Source: Victivallaceae bacterium (lineage in GTDB: Bacteria > Verrucomicrobiota > Lentisphaeria > Victivallales > Victivallaceae). From it: DNA of 10,913 bases. The DNA lies in contig JAQVVK010000064.1 of NCBI GenBank assembly GCA_028698975.1, forward strand, positions 1 to 10,913. Reading direction: 5' to 3'. Shown piece after piece: positions 1-6,763 of the stretch (positions within the stretch are counted from its first letter, which is position 1; each line of letters starts with the position of its first letter). The translations under genes and the position numbers were made by a program. The notes beneath the pieces were generated by a model, which was not told the origin of the DNA, did no database searches, and was given only the letters and a program-made list of their open reading frames with translations.

Positions 1-1314
1 CTCGTACATCGGGAAGTCCACGATCCAGCAGAACTTGAAGATTTTTGGATCGATCAACTCCAGACGGCGACCCAGCTCCGGGATCACCGCTCCACCCAGA
101 CGGCGCACCGCCTTGGGCGCGTCGGCCAGGAAAAACAGCGCGTCGCCGTCTTCCACCCCGCCGCGGTCATGCAGCGACTGCACGATTTCGGGCGAGAGGA
201 ACTTCACGATCGGGCTTTTGACTTCGGCGCCGTTCCAGATGATATAGGCCATGCCTTTCGCACCGTTTTCCTGCGCGTAACCGATCATGTCGTCAAAGAA
301 TTTACGCGGCTTGCCCGCCACTTTGGGGGCGCGTATGGCTTTGACCAGACCGCCGCCGGCGACCACCCCGGCAAAGGCCTTGAAGCCGCAGCCGTCAAAA
401 AGGTCGGTCACATCGGTCATTTCGATCGGGTTGCGGAGGTCGGGTTTGTCGGAGCCAAAGCGATCCATCGCCTCGCGGTACGGTATGCGCGGGAAAGGCG
501 GCTTGGTGTATTCGCGCCCGGCGAACTTGCCGAACACGTCGTCAAGCAGACCCTCGATCACCGCGAAAATCTCGTCCTGATCGACGAAACTCATTTCGAC
601 GTCCATCTGATAAAATTCGCCGGGACTGCGGTCGGCCCGCGCGTCCTCGTCGCGGAAACAGGGCGCGATCTGAAAATAGCGGTCGAACCCGGCCACCATC
701 AGCAGCTGCTTGAACTGCTGGGGAGCCTGCGGCAGCGCATAGAACTTGCCGGGGTGAAGCCGCGACGGCACCAGATAGTCGCGCGCCCCCTCCGGACTGC
801 TCGCCGTGAGGATCGGCGTCTGAAATTCATTGAAGCCGTGCCCGGTCATATAGCGGCGCATTTCGGCAATGACCTGACTGCGCAGCATGATGTTGCGATG
901 AAGTTTCTCGCGGCGGAGGTCGAGGAAACGGTACTTGAGCCGCAGCGACTCCGGGGCGCAATCGTCTTTGGCGATCTGAAACGGCAGCACATCGGCCTCG
1001 CCCAGCACCTCCATCGCGGTCGCCTTGATCTCGATTTCACCGGTGGCCAGCTTGGGGTTGACCGTCGATTCGGAGCGGGCCAGCACTTTGCCGTCGAAAC
1101 GGACCACCGTTTCGACCCGCCAGTGCTCCAGATCCTGATAAAACGGACTTTCCGGGTCGATCACCACCTGGGTGAGACCGTAATGGTCGCGCAGGTCGAT
1201 GAAGATCACGCCGCCGTGATCGCGCACGCTGTGAATCCAGCCGGAGACCCGGACTTCCTTGCCGACGTCGCACTTGCGCAATTCCCCGCAGGTGTGGGTA
1301 CGATATTCGCTCAT
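1..1314 (-). CDS. aspS: Aspartyl-tRNA synthetase, bacterial type (3' end outside the window)
   Basis: This cytoplasmic class II synthetase charges tRNA-Asp with aspartate. The minus strand gives 438 uninterrupted residues from the ATG at 1314-1312, preceded by AAGGA as ribosome binding site. Residues 1-105 are the anticodon-binding OB fold (IFIDLRD at 37-43). The catalytic core starts near 125, with the motif 1 region around TPILTASSPEGARDY (167-180) and motif 2 as CFRDEDARADR (219-229) followed by SPGEFYQMD. Residues from about 290 to 415 form the GAD insertion typical of bacterial AspRS. Bacterial AspRS is usually about 590 residues, so motif 3 and the C-terminal part lie beyond the left edge, just after DFPMYE; this is the window boundary, not a truncation. 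His33 in RDHGG matches the residue I recall for non-discriminating AspRS, which also charges tRNA-Asn. The gene is divergent from the histidine kinase. The identity is very secure. Confidence 0.97.
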   Translation of the reverse strand, partial: MSEYRTHTCGELRKCDVGKEVRVSGWIHSVRDHGGVIFIDLRDHYGLTQVVIDPESPFYQDLEHWRVETVVRFDGKVLARSESTVNPKLATGEIEIKATAMEVLGEADVLPFQIAKDDCAPESLRLKYRFLDLRREKLHRNIMLRSQVIAEMRRYMTGHGFNEFQTPILTASSPEGARDYLVPSRLHPGKFYALPQAPQQFKQLLMVAGFDRYFQIAPCFRDEDARADRSPGEFYQMDVEMSFVDQDEIFAVIEGLLDDVFGKFAGREYTKPPFPRIPYREAMDRFGSDKPDLRNPIEMTDVTDLFDGCGFKAFAGVVAGGGLVKAIRAPKVAGKPRKFFDDMIGYAQENGAKGMAYIIWNGAEVKSPIVKFLSPEIVQSLHDRGGVEDGDALFFLADAPKAVRRLGGAVIPELGRRLELIDPKIFKFCWIVDFPMYE

Positions 1315-1331
1315 GATATATCCTTGATTGA

Positions 1332-1360
1332 TTGAACCGTTCGAAAAAATTCACTTTAAT
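1332..1360 (+). promoter_or_regulatory. Predicted sigma70-type promoter of the hybrid histidine kinase
   Basis: TTGAAC (1332-1337), a 17-base spacer and TTTAAT (1355-1360) form a plausible sigma70 promoter. Transcription would begin near 1367, giving a leader of about 89 bases before the ATG at 1456. The -10 shares bases 1358-1360 with the aspS promoter on the other strand, so the two could not be occupied by polymerase at once. Confidence 0.55.
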
Positions 1361-1386
1361 ATAGCATCTCTTTGCCAAAATTCCAA
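1358..1386 (-). promoter_or_regulatory. Predicted sigma70-type promoter of aspS
   Basis: Read on the minus strand, TTGGAA (1386-1381) is followed by a 17-base spacer and TATATT (1363-1358). Transcription would begin near 1351, leaving a leader of about 37 bases before the aspS ATG. Its -10 box overlaps that of the divergent promoter for the histidine kinase. The call rests on hexamer match and spacing only. Confidence 0.6.
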
Positions 1387-1455
1387 TATAAAGAGGCTTG
1401 TAAAATCATCATGATGAAAGTAAATTATAAAAAGTTGTATGTGCTGGGAGAAAAA

Positions 1456-4434
1456 ATGTTTTCCGCCAAATTGAGAAAATCGCTGTTGACCGCCGCCGCG
1501 CTGCTGCTGGGCGCGACCACGGTTTTAGGCGTCGTCGCGCCGCGCAAAGTGCTGCTGGTGACTCCCGACGACTACGCCACCCCCTGGTCTACCCGCATTA
1601 TTTCCGAACTGGTCTCGCATATCCAAAAAGATCCCATGGTCGAGCTGACCGTGGCGCGCACCGCCTCTTATGACGACCCGGCGGGCGAAATAAAGCAAAA
1701 CGGCATAGCCGATCTCGACCGCGACACATTCGATCTGGTGCTGGTTTCCGGCTGCAGACTGGGAGCCGCGCTGGCCAAATACCCCGCGCTTTCACGCCGC
1801 CACACCCCGGTGCTGATCTTCAATATGCCGGAATCCCTTTCGCTGCCGGTAAGCTCCAATCGCAACATCGTTGGCTTTTTCCTGCAGGGAACCCTTGAAG
1901 AAAATTTGCGCATCGGCCGGCGGCTTCGACCCCGGGCCGAAAACGCACTGGTGCTCTGCGGCTATCTGGCCACCACCGGAGCGCGCAACAAGGCCGATCA
2001 GACGGTCACATCGACCCTGCCGGGAGTGAAGTCCGCCATTTACGGCGACGGCGCGACCGAGAAAGAGGTGCTGGCGGCGGCGGCCAAACTTTCGCCGGAA
2101 AATTCATTCATCGTGATCGTCGATTGGTTCGGGCTGGACATGAGCGGCGAGGTGACGCTATCCGGTTTTCTGGAAAAAATCCGGCAAGTCTATTCCGGGC
2201 CGATCGTCTGCGGTTACGCCACCGTGCTCAACCGCGGAGCGGTCGGCGGCATGGTGCTTGATCCGAGGCAGTACGCGGCCGCGATCGGCGAACTCGGTTC
2301 GCGTATTCTGAGCGACCCGGCGGCCGCCGCGCTGAAACGCCGGCATGTGTTTTCGGCGGAGCCGCGTTTTGATTATCAGGAGCTTGCCCGGCTGGAAATC
2401 GGCCAGTCGCAGCTGCCCGAAAGTGCAGAAATCATCAATCTGCCCTCCGCCATGTGGCGCAGTCATGCGCGCAATGCGACACTGACTATGGCGTTGGTGA
2501 TCGGGTTGTGCGCGGCGATGGCGGTTCTACTGTTTTTGGTGTTCAGATATTATCGCACCACCCGCAGCTCCAGCAAGCAATCGCAGCTGCATGACAAGCT
2601 GTTCGCCGTGATGCCGGTAAGCGTATGGGTGGTGGACGGCGAAGGCCGGCTGCTGTTTCAGCAAAACAGTCTGCTCACCAAGAGCAATCCGCAGAAAATA
2701 GATGATTTTCTGGCGGCCGATACCGTCGCCCAGCTGATGAAACGGGTGCACTGGGTGCTCGAATACAATGAATTTGCCTCTCTTGACATACGCATCGGCG
2801 ACACTTGGCGGCGGGCGGTGATCCGCAAAGCGGAAACCAAGCTGTTTCAAACCGACGCCGCCATCGTTGCGACGATGGACGTGACCCGGCAGGTCGAACT
2901 CAATCAGAAACTCAGCACCCTCAACAACGAGCAGCAGCTTCTGCTCGACACCATACCGGTGTCGGTGATCGTGCGCGACCGCAACCGGCGGCTGATCCGG
3001 TGCAACGAGACCGCGCGCTCCGTGCTGGGCGACGACGCGCTGGCGGTCGATTGCTCCGGGGATTCGTGTCTCTGTCTCGGGTTGAAAGCGTGTCCGTTCA
3101 AGCAGGCGATCGAAAGCGGCGGCGGCAGCAAAGGTGAATTTGTACGCTCCGACCACCATTATTATTATCAGACCACCCCGATCGAGGATAGCGACGGCGA
3201 GCTGGATAAAGTGGTGCTTTCTTGCATGGACATCACCGAGCTGGTGCGCACCCGCGAGGAACTCACCGGCGCGCTCGAGCAGGCGCAAGTCGCCAACCGC
3301 GCCAAGAGCACCTTCCTGGCCACCATGAGCCACGAAATACGCACGCCGCTCAACGCGATCATCGCTCTCAGCGAACTTTTGCAGCACGGGGATTTCCCGG
3401 CGGAGACCGCCGACAATCTGCGTACCATCAACGCGGCCGGGCAGTCGCTGTTGAATCTGATAAACGATGTGCTTGATTTCTCGAAGCTCGACGCCGACAA
3501 GATGACCATCGAGTTCGACTGGTGCGAAGTCGGGCCGCTGGTGCGTGAACTTTGCGCGATCTTCAAGCCGCTGGCCGAGCAGCGCAAGCTCTCGTTGACG
3601 CTGGAAATGCCCGATGATTTGCCGCTTATGCGTTTCAATCTCGACCGGTTGCGCCAAATATTGGTCAACCTGATCGGCAATGCGGTAAAGTTCACCAACA
3701 CCGGCAGTGTGAAGCTGGTGGTCAACTTTGCCGCACCGGAGGGGGCCAAGCGCGGAGTGCTGGTCTGCCGGGTGATCGATACCGGGGTCGGCATCGCCCC
3801 GGAACACCGCGAAAGCATATTCAATCCGTTCGAACAGGCGGTCAAAAACATTCAGCGCGCCCGTTATGTGGACGGCACCGGGCTGGGGCTGTCGATCGCC
3901 CGCCAGCTGGCCCGCAAGATGGGCGGCGACATCACGCTTAAAAGCGAAGTCGGGCGCGGCAGCGAGTTCACGCTAACGGTCAGCGATCTGGAATTCCGGT
4001 CGGCGGCCGCCAAACCGGCCGCGGCGAAGCCGGAGCCGGAGGCAGTCGTTTCGCTGCCGCCCGGATTGAAGGTGCTGGTGGTCGATGACGTTGCGACCAA
4101 CTGCAAGGTGCTGTGTCTGGTGCTGAAGCGGCTGGGGGTGGAGTCGGAGAGCACCACGTCGGTGATCGACGCGCTCGACCGGATTGCCGACGGGTTCAGT
4201 CCGTCGCTTGTGATGAGCGATATGTGGATGCCGGAGATGAGCGGCGAGAAGTTCGCCCGCGCACTGCATGCCAAGCCGGGGTGCGAAAACATCCCGATTG
4301 TCGCGGTCACCGCCGATACCGAGGCGTCGCGAAGTTTTGATGTGACGGTGTTTGACGCTATTTTGCTCAAGCCGATCACGGCGGCGCGGGTGCGTGAGAC
4401 GCTGAACCGGTTTTTCGGAGTATCGCCCAAATAG
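1456..4434 (+). CDS. Membrane-bound hybrid sensor histidine kinase (PBP-like sensor, two PAS domains, HisKA, HATPase, receiver)
   Basis: This 992-residue protein senses a signal outside the membrane and passes phosphate from His626 to its own receiver. The ATG at 1456 is preceded by GGGAG five bases upstream and opens directly on a signal anchor (residues 1-27). Residues 30-330 resemble ABC-type periplasmic binding proteins, including a late GAVGGMVLDPRQYAAAIGEL segment. A membrane helix spans 342-363. PAS domains follow at about 380-480 and 496-605, the second with cysteines 533, 538, 540 and 546. HisKA has SHEIRTP (His626). The ATPase domain has the N box (N738, N742), DTGVGIA (775-781) and GTGLGLS (807-813). 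The receiver has acidic pair D877/D878, phospho-acceptor D922, T952 and K972. No response regulator with an output domain is nearby, so the downstream partner (perhaps an Hpt protein) is unknown, as is the ligand. Confidence 0.93.
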   Translation: MFSAKLRKSLLTAAALLLGATTVLGVVAPRKVLLVTPDDYATPWSTRIISELVSHIQKDPMVELTVARTASYDDPAGEIKQNGIADLDRDTFDLVLVSGCRLGAALAKYPALSRRHTPVLIFNMPESLSLPVSSNRNIVGFFLQGTLEENLRIGRRLRPRAENALVLCGYLATTGARNKADQTVTSTLPGVKSAIYGDGATEKEVLAAAAKLSPENSFIVIVDWFGLDMSGEVTLSGFLEKIRQVYSGPIVCGYATVLNRGAVGGMVLDPRQYAAAIGELGSRILSDPAAAALKRRHVFSAEPRFDYQELARLEIGQSQLPESAEIINLPSAMWRSHARNATLTMALVIGLCAAMAVLLFLVFRYYRTTRSSSKQSQLHDKLFAVMPVSVWVVDGEGRLLFQQNSLLTKSNPQKIDDFLAADTVAQLMKRVHWVLEYNEFASLDIRIGDTWRRAVIRKAETKLFQTDAAIVATMDVTRQVELNQKLSTLNNEQQLLLDTIPVSVIVRDRNRRLIRCNETARSVLGDDALAVDCSGDSCLCLGLKACPFKQAIESGGGSKGEFVRSDHHYYYQTTPIEDSDGELDKVVLSCMDITELVRTREELTGALEQAQVANRAKSTFLATMSHEIRTPLNAIIALSELLQHGDFPAETADNLRTINAAGQSLLNLINDVLDFSKLDADKMTIEFDWCEVGPLVRELCAIFKPLAEQRKLSLTLEMPDDLPLMRFNLDRLRQILVNLIGNAVKFTNTGSVKLVVNFAAPEGAKRGVLVCRVIDTGVGIAPEHRESIFNPFEQAVKNIQRARYVDGTGLGLSIARQLARKMGGDITLKSEVGRGSEFTLTVSDLEFRSAAAKPAAAKPEPEAVVSLPPGLKVLVVDDVATNCKVLCLVLKRLGVESESTTSVIDALDRIADGFSPSLVMSDMWMPEMSGEKFARALHAKPGCENIPIVAVTADTEASRSFDVTVFDAILLKPITAARVRETLNRFFGVSPK

Positions 4435-4657
4435 GACGGCCCTGCCAAAACTCCCATTGCGCCTTTTGGTTTCCCGCTTTGCCGCTTTTCCGCCGCCCCT
4501 CGGGTGTTACCGCTGAGGGTAGCACCGCTTCGGGATCGCCCAAAAATCAGCTTTGCGGCAAAACAAAAACCCATCGATGTTACTTTTGGCAGCTCCGTCA
4601 AGTAGGGCGGCGCGACCGTAGCGGTTCAAAAAACCGTGGCTTTCGCGTCAACGCCGG
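4435..4657. other. Non-coding gap with inverted-repeat structure, no recognised element
   Basis: This stretch between the histidine kinase stop and the tig promoter holds no gene I can support. It contains CCAAAA/TTTTGG (4445-4450 with 4464-4469), which is too weak for a convincing terminator. It also contains a 9-pair hairpin at 4503-4526, enclosed at a distance by TTTGCCGC (4478-4485) and its exact complement GCGGCAAA (4555-4562). No T-run follows any of these. It could be a 3' region of the kinase mRNA, a small structured RNA or a dispersed intergenic repeat; the sequence alone does not decide. Confidence 0.4.
4503..4526. other. Nine-pair hairpin in the gap upstream of tig
   Basis: GGTGTTACC (4503-4511) pairs with GGTAGCACC (4518-4526) across a six-base loop, with one wobble pair on the plus strand. 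No T-tract follows on either strand, so it is not a standard intrinsic terminator. Function unknown. Confidence 0.45.
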
Positions 4658-4686
4658 TTGACTTTTGAATAAAAATGAGTTATATT
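4658..4686 (+). promoter_or_regulatory. Strong predicted sigma70-type promoter of tig
   Basis: TTGACT (4658-4663), a 17-base spacer and TATATT (4681-4686) match the consensus at five of six positions in each box with ideal spacing. Transcription would begin near 4693, giving a leader of about 70 bases. It is the best promoter in the window and fits the high expression expected for trigger factor. It may also feed clpP-clpX by read-through past the terminator after tig. Confidence 0.75.
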
Positions 4687-4712
4687 ATTTAATCCGGGTG
4701 AATTTTTAACAA

Positions 4713-4732
4713 CGGCTCCATATTCGGAGTCG
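4713..4732 (+). promoter_or_regulatory. Small hairpin in the tig leader
   Basis: CGGCTCC (4713-4719) pairs with GGAGTCG (4726-4732) over a six-base loop with one wobble pair. It ends about 16 bases before the AAAGG that serves the tig start, so it does not mask that site. It could stabilise the mRNA or tune translation; no riboswitch class is recognised. Confidence 0.3.
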
Positions 4733-4763
4733 CCTTATCTTGGAAAACGAAAGGTTCTTTTTC

Positions 4764-6068
4764 ATGGCGAACAAGTTGATCGATTCCATCAAGTTGGAAG
4801 TGCGCGATGCGCAACCGTGCCGCAAGGCGTTTGATTTCACCATACCGGCCGACGCGGTAAAGAGCGAAGCTGCCGCCGTGCTCAGCGAGTTTGCGGGCAT
4901 GGTCGCGGTGCCCGGTTTCCGTCAGGGCAAGGCTCCGGCGGGCATCGTCAAGACCAAATTCGCCGCCGAACTCAAGGAAGAACTCCACCGCCGGATCATG
5001 ACCACCTCCTATGATCTCCTGCTCAAGGACAAGACGGTCGATCTTCTTACCTGCGACATCGAAAACGAGCCGGAAATGGCCGAAGGCGCCGATTTCAAGT
5101 TCACGCTGGCCGGCGACATCGCCCCGGAGTTTGAGCTTGGCGACTACAATTCGATCAAGGTCGAAACCAAACTCGACGAAGTGACCGATAAGCAGCTTGA
5201 CGAGCGGTTGGATTTCTTCCGCAAGATGTACGGCGCGTATGCCGTCGCCGACACTCCGGCGGAAGCCGAAGACATGCTTAAGGTCAGCTATGTAAGCGAT
5301 TTCAAGCCGGCCGAAGACGCCTCCGCCTCGCTGAAGCGTCAGGGCGAAGCCAAAGATACTTTTGTCTGGCTCTGCGAGCCGGAAAGCATTCCCGGCTGCA
5401 TCAAGGCTCTCACCGGCGCGACCAAGGGTGCGGAGTGCAAGTTTGAGGCCCAATATCCGGCCGACTACCGCGAATCCGAGCTTGCCGGCAAAAAAGTCAA
5501 CTATACCGTGACCGTCGAGGAGATCCAGCGTCGCAAGCCGTTGGACGACGCCGAGCTGGTCGAAAAAGCCCGGGTCAAGTCGATCGACGAATTCAAGGAT
5601 ATGCTCCGCAAGTCGATGATCGCCGAAAAAGAGCAGAAACGCCGTATGGAGGCGGTCGAGGCGGTTTGGGCCGCGCTTGACAAGCAGGTCAAGGCTTTCG
5701 AGCTGCCGCCGCGGGTTCTGGCCGCCGAAATCCAGAAAGAGCTGACCACACTCGCGCAGAGTGTCCGCAGCGCGGAAGAGGCCGACAAGTTCAAGGCCGA
5801 GCTCGAAAGCAAGAAAGCCGAGGCCGAGAAGACGGCGCGCGCCGCCTTGCGCAAGACTTTCATTTTGCGCAAGATCGCCCAGGCCGAGAAGATCGCGGTG
5901 GAGCAGGCCGAGATTGAAGCTCAGATCACGGTCATGAGCCAGCAGTACGGGTACCCGGTCAAGGAGCTGCGCGACATGCTCGAAAAGAACGGCCAGCTCG
6001 ATTCGCTCCAGCTTGAAATCCTCAATGGCAAGGTGTTGGAGAAGTTGGCCGAGCCGTCGCTCAAGTAA
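4764..6068 (+). CDS. tig: Trigger factor, ribosome-associated chaperone
   Basis: Trigger factor binds the ribosome at the exit tunnel and shields nascent chains. The 434-residue protein from the ATG at 4764 (AAAGG about nine bases upstream) is typical in length; a TTG at 4740 would add eight residues and seems less likely. The N-terminal domain carries the ribosome-docking signature GFRQGKAP (51-58). Residues about 165-255 correspond to the FKBP-type PPIase domain but are degenerate: the Ile-Pro-Gly-Phe element reads IPGC, putting Cys212 where E. coli has the pocket residue Phe198, although YPADY (231-235) remains. The rest is the helical C-terminal chaperone domain, rich in Lys, Glu and Ala. 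The tig-clpP-clpX order is widely conserved in bacteria and supports the call. An intrinsic terminator follows directly. Confidence 0.96.
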   Translation: MANKLIDSIKLEVRDAQPCRKAFDFTIPADAVKSEAAAVLSEFAGMVAVPGFRQGKAPAGIVKTKFAAELKEELHRRIMTTSYDLLLKDKTVDLLTCDIENEPEMAEGADFKFTLAGDIAPEFELGDYNSIKVETKLDEVTDKQLDERLDFFRKMYGAYAVADTPAEAEDMLKVSYVSDFKPAEDASASLKRQGEAKDTFVWLCEPESIPGCIKALTGATKGAECKFEAQYPADYRESELAGKKVNYTVTVEEIQRRKPLDDAELVEKARVKSIDEFKDMLRKSMIAEKEQKRRMEAVEAVWAALDKQVKAFELPPRVLAAEIQKELTTLAQSVRSAEEADKFKAELESKKAEAEKTARAALRKTFILRKIAQAEKIAVEQAEIEAQITVMSQQYGYPVKELRDMLEKNGQLDSLQLEILNGKVLEKLAEPSLK

Positions 6069-6075
6069 TTATGCG

Positions 6076-6103
6076 TTGACAGTCCGCCGACGGCCGATAC
6101 CGT
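6076..6103 (+). promoter_or_regulatory. Possible weak clpP promoter overlapping the tig terminator
   Basis: A perfect TTGACA (6076-6081) lies seven bases after the tig stop, and 16 bases further is TACCGT (6098-6103), which keeps only T, A and the final T of the -10 consensus. The spacer and -10 lie inside the terminator stem. The -10 is poor, so this is tentative, but some clpP transcription source past the terminator is needed, either here, by read-through, or from within tig. Confidence 0.25.
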
Positions 6104-6115
6104 CGGCGTTTTTTT
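6085..6115 (+). terminator. Intrinsic terminator between tig and clpP
   Basis: A perfect nine-pair GC-rich stem (6085-6093 with 6100-6108, loop CCGATA) is followed at once by seven T residues (6109-6115). It begins 16 bases after the tig stop. It would end many tig transcripts and let clpP-clpX be expressed at a lower, separate level. Confidence 0.92.
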
Positions 6116-6148
6116 CCAAATGGTCCAACAGGAAGAGGAGGGTCCATT

Positions 6149-6757
6149 ATGAAAGCTAAAGCCGGTTATCTGGTCCCGACCGTGGTCGAACAGACCGGTC
6201 AGGGCGAACGCGCCTATGACATTTACAGCCGTCTGCTCAAAGATCGTATTATTCTGCTGGGAACGCCGATCGACGACGATGTGGCCGACATTGTGATCGC
6301 CCAGCTCCTGTTTTTGCAGGCCGAAGACCCCAAGAAGGATATCGAGCTTTACATCAACAGTCCGGGCGGATCGGTCACCGCCGGGCTGGCCATCTATGAC
6401 ACCATGCAGATTTTGTCATGCGACGTCAAGACCTACTGCCTCGGCCAGTGCGCCTCCATGGGCGCGGTGCTGCTGGCGGCGGGAGCCGACGGGAAACGTT
6501 TTGCGCTGCCCAACAGCCGTATCATGATACATCAGCCGTGGGGCGGAGCGCAGGGGACGGCCGCCGACATCGACATTCAGGCCAAAGAGATTCTGCGGCT
6601 CAAGGAGATGTTGACCGGCATTCTTTCGAAACATTGCAAACAGCCGGTCAAGAAGATACTCAAGGACACCGAGCGCGACTTCTTTATGAGTGCCGACGAG
6701 GCGGTTGCCTACGGATTGGTCGATAAAGTGGTTACCGGAAGTAAAAAAAACAAGTGA
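6149..6757 (+). CDS. clpP: ATP-dependent Clp protease proteolytic subunit
   Basis: ClpP forms the double-ring serine peptidase chamber that degrades proteins unfolded by ClpX. The start at 6149 has a perfect AGGAGG (6136-6141) seven bases upstream. The 202-residue product has the full catalytic triad: Ser103 in GQCASMGA, His128 in MIHQPWGG and Asp177 in DTERDFFMSADEA. The spacings of 25 and 49 residues match E. coli ClpP. INSPGGSV (69-76) is the usual oxyanion-side motif. A short N-terminal segment before about residue 15 may be removed on assembly, as in other ClpPs. It lies 33 bases after the tig terminator and six bases before clpX, so the two protease subunits are almost certainly co-transcribed. 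Nothing is missing or unusual in the protein. Confidence 0.98.
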   Translation: MKAKAGYLVPTVVEQTGQGERAYDIYSRLLKDRIILLGTPIDDDVADIVIAQLLFLQAEDPKKDIELYINSPGGSVTAGLAIYDTMQILSCDVKTYCLGQCASMGAVLLAAGADGKRFALPNSRIMIHQPWGGAQGTAADIDIQAKEILRLKEMLTGILSKHCKQPVKKILKDTERDFFMSADEAVAYGLVDKVVTGSKKNK

Positions 6758-6763
6758 TCCATC

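Noticed and set aside
169..1335. Long plus-strand open frame (388 residues) opposite aspS
   Set aside because: The minus strand encodes a clear AspRS over the same bases. The plus frame shows no family signature and is explained by the GC-rich codon pattern of aspS.
1372..1455. Upstream starts for the histidine kinase at TTG 1372 or ATG 1411/1414
   Set aside because: They would put a lysine-rich tail before the signal anchor and lack a properly spaced Shine-Dalgarno site, whereas ATG 1456 has GGGAG at five bases.
2527..3807. Long minus-strand open frame (426 residues) opposite the histidine kinase
   Set aside because: The plus strand carries PAS and kinase motifs throughout. The minus frame has no recognisable domain and no good start signal.
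4445..4469. CCAAAA/TTTTGG inverted repeat as a terminator for the histidine kinase
   Set aside because: Only six AT-rich pairs with a 13-base loop and no T-run; not enough to call a terminator.
4479..4661. Plus-strand 60-residue frame in the gap before tig
   Set aside because: Basic, low-complexity product with no start signal, and it runs into the tig promoter; more likely non-coding.
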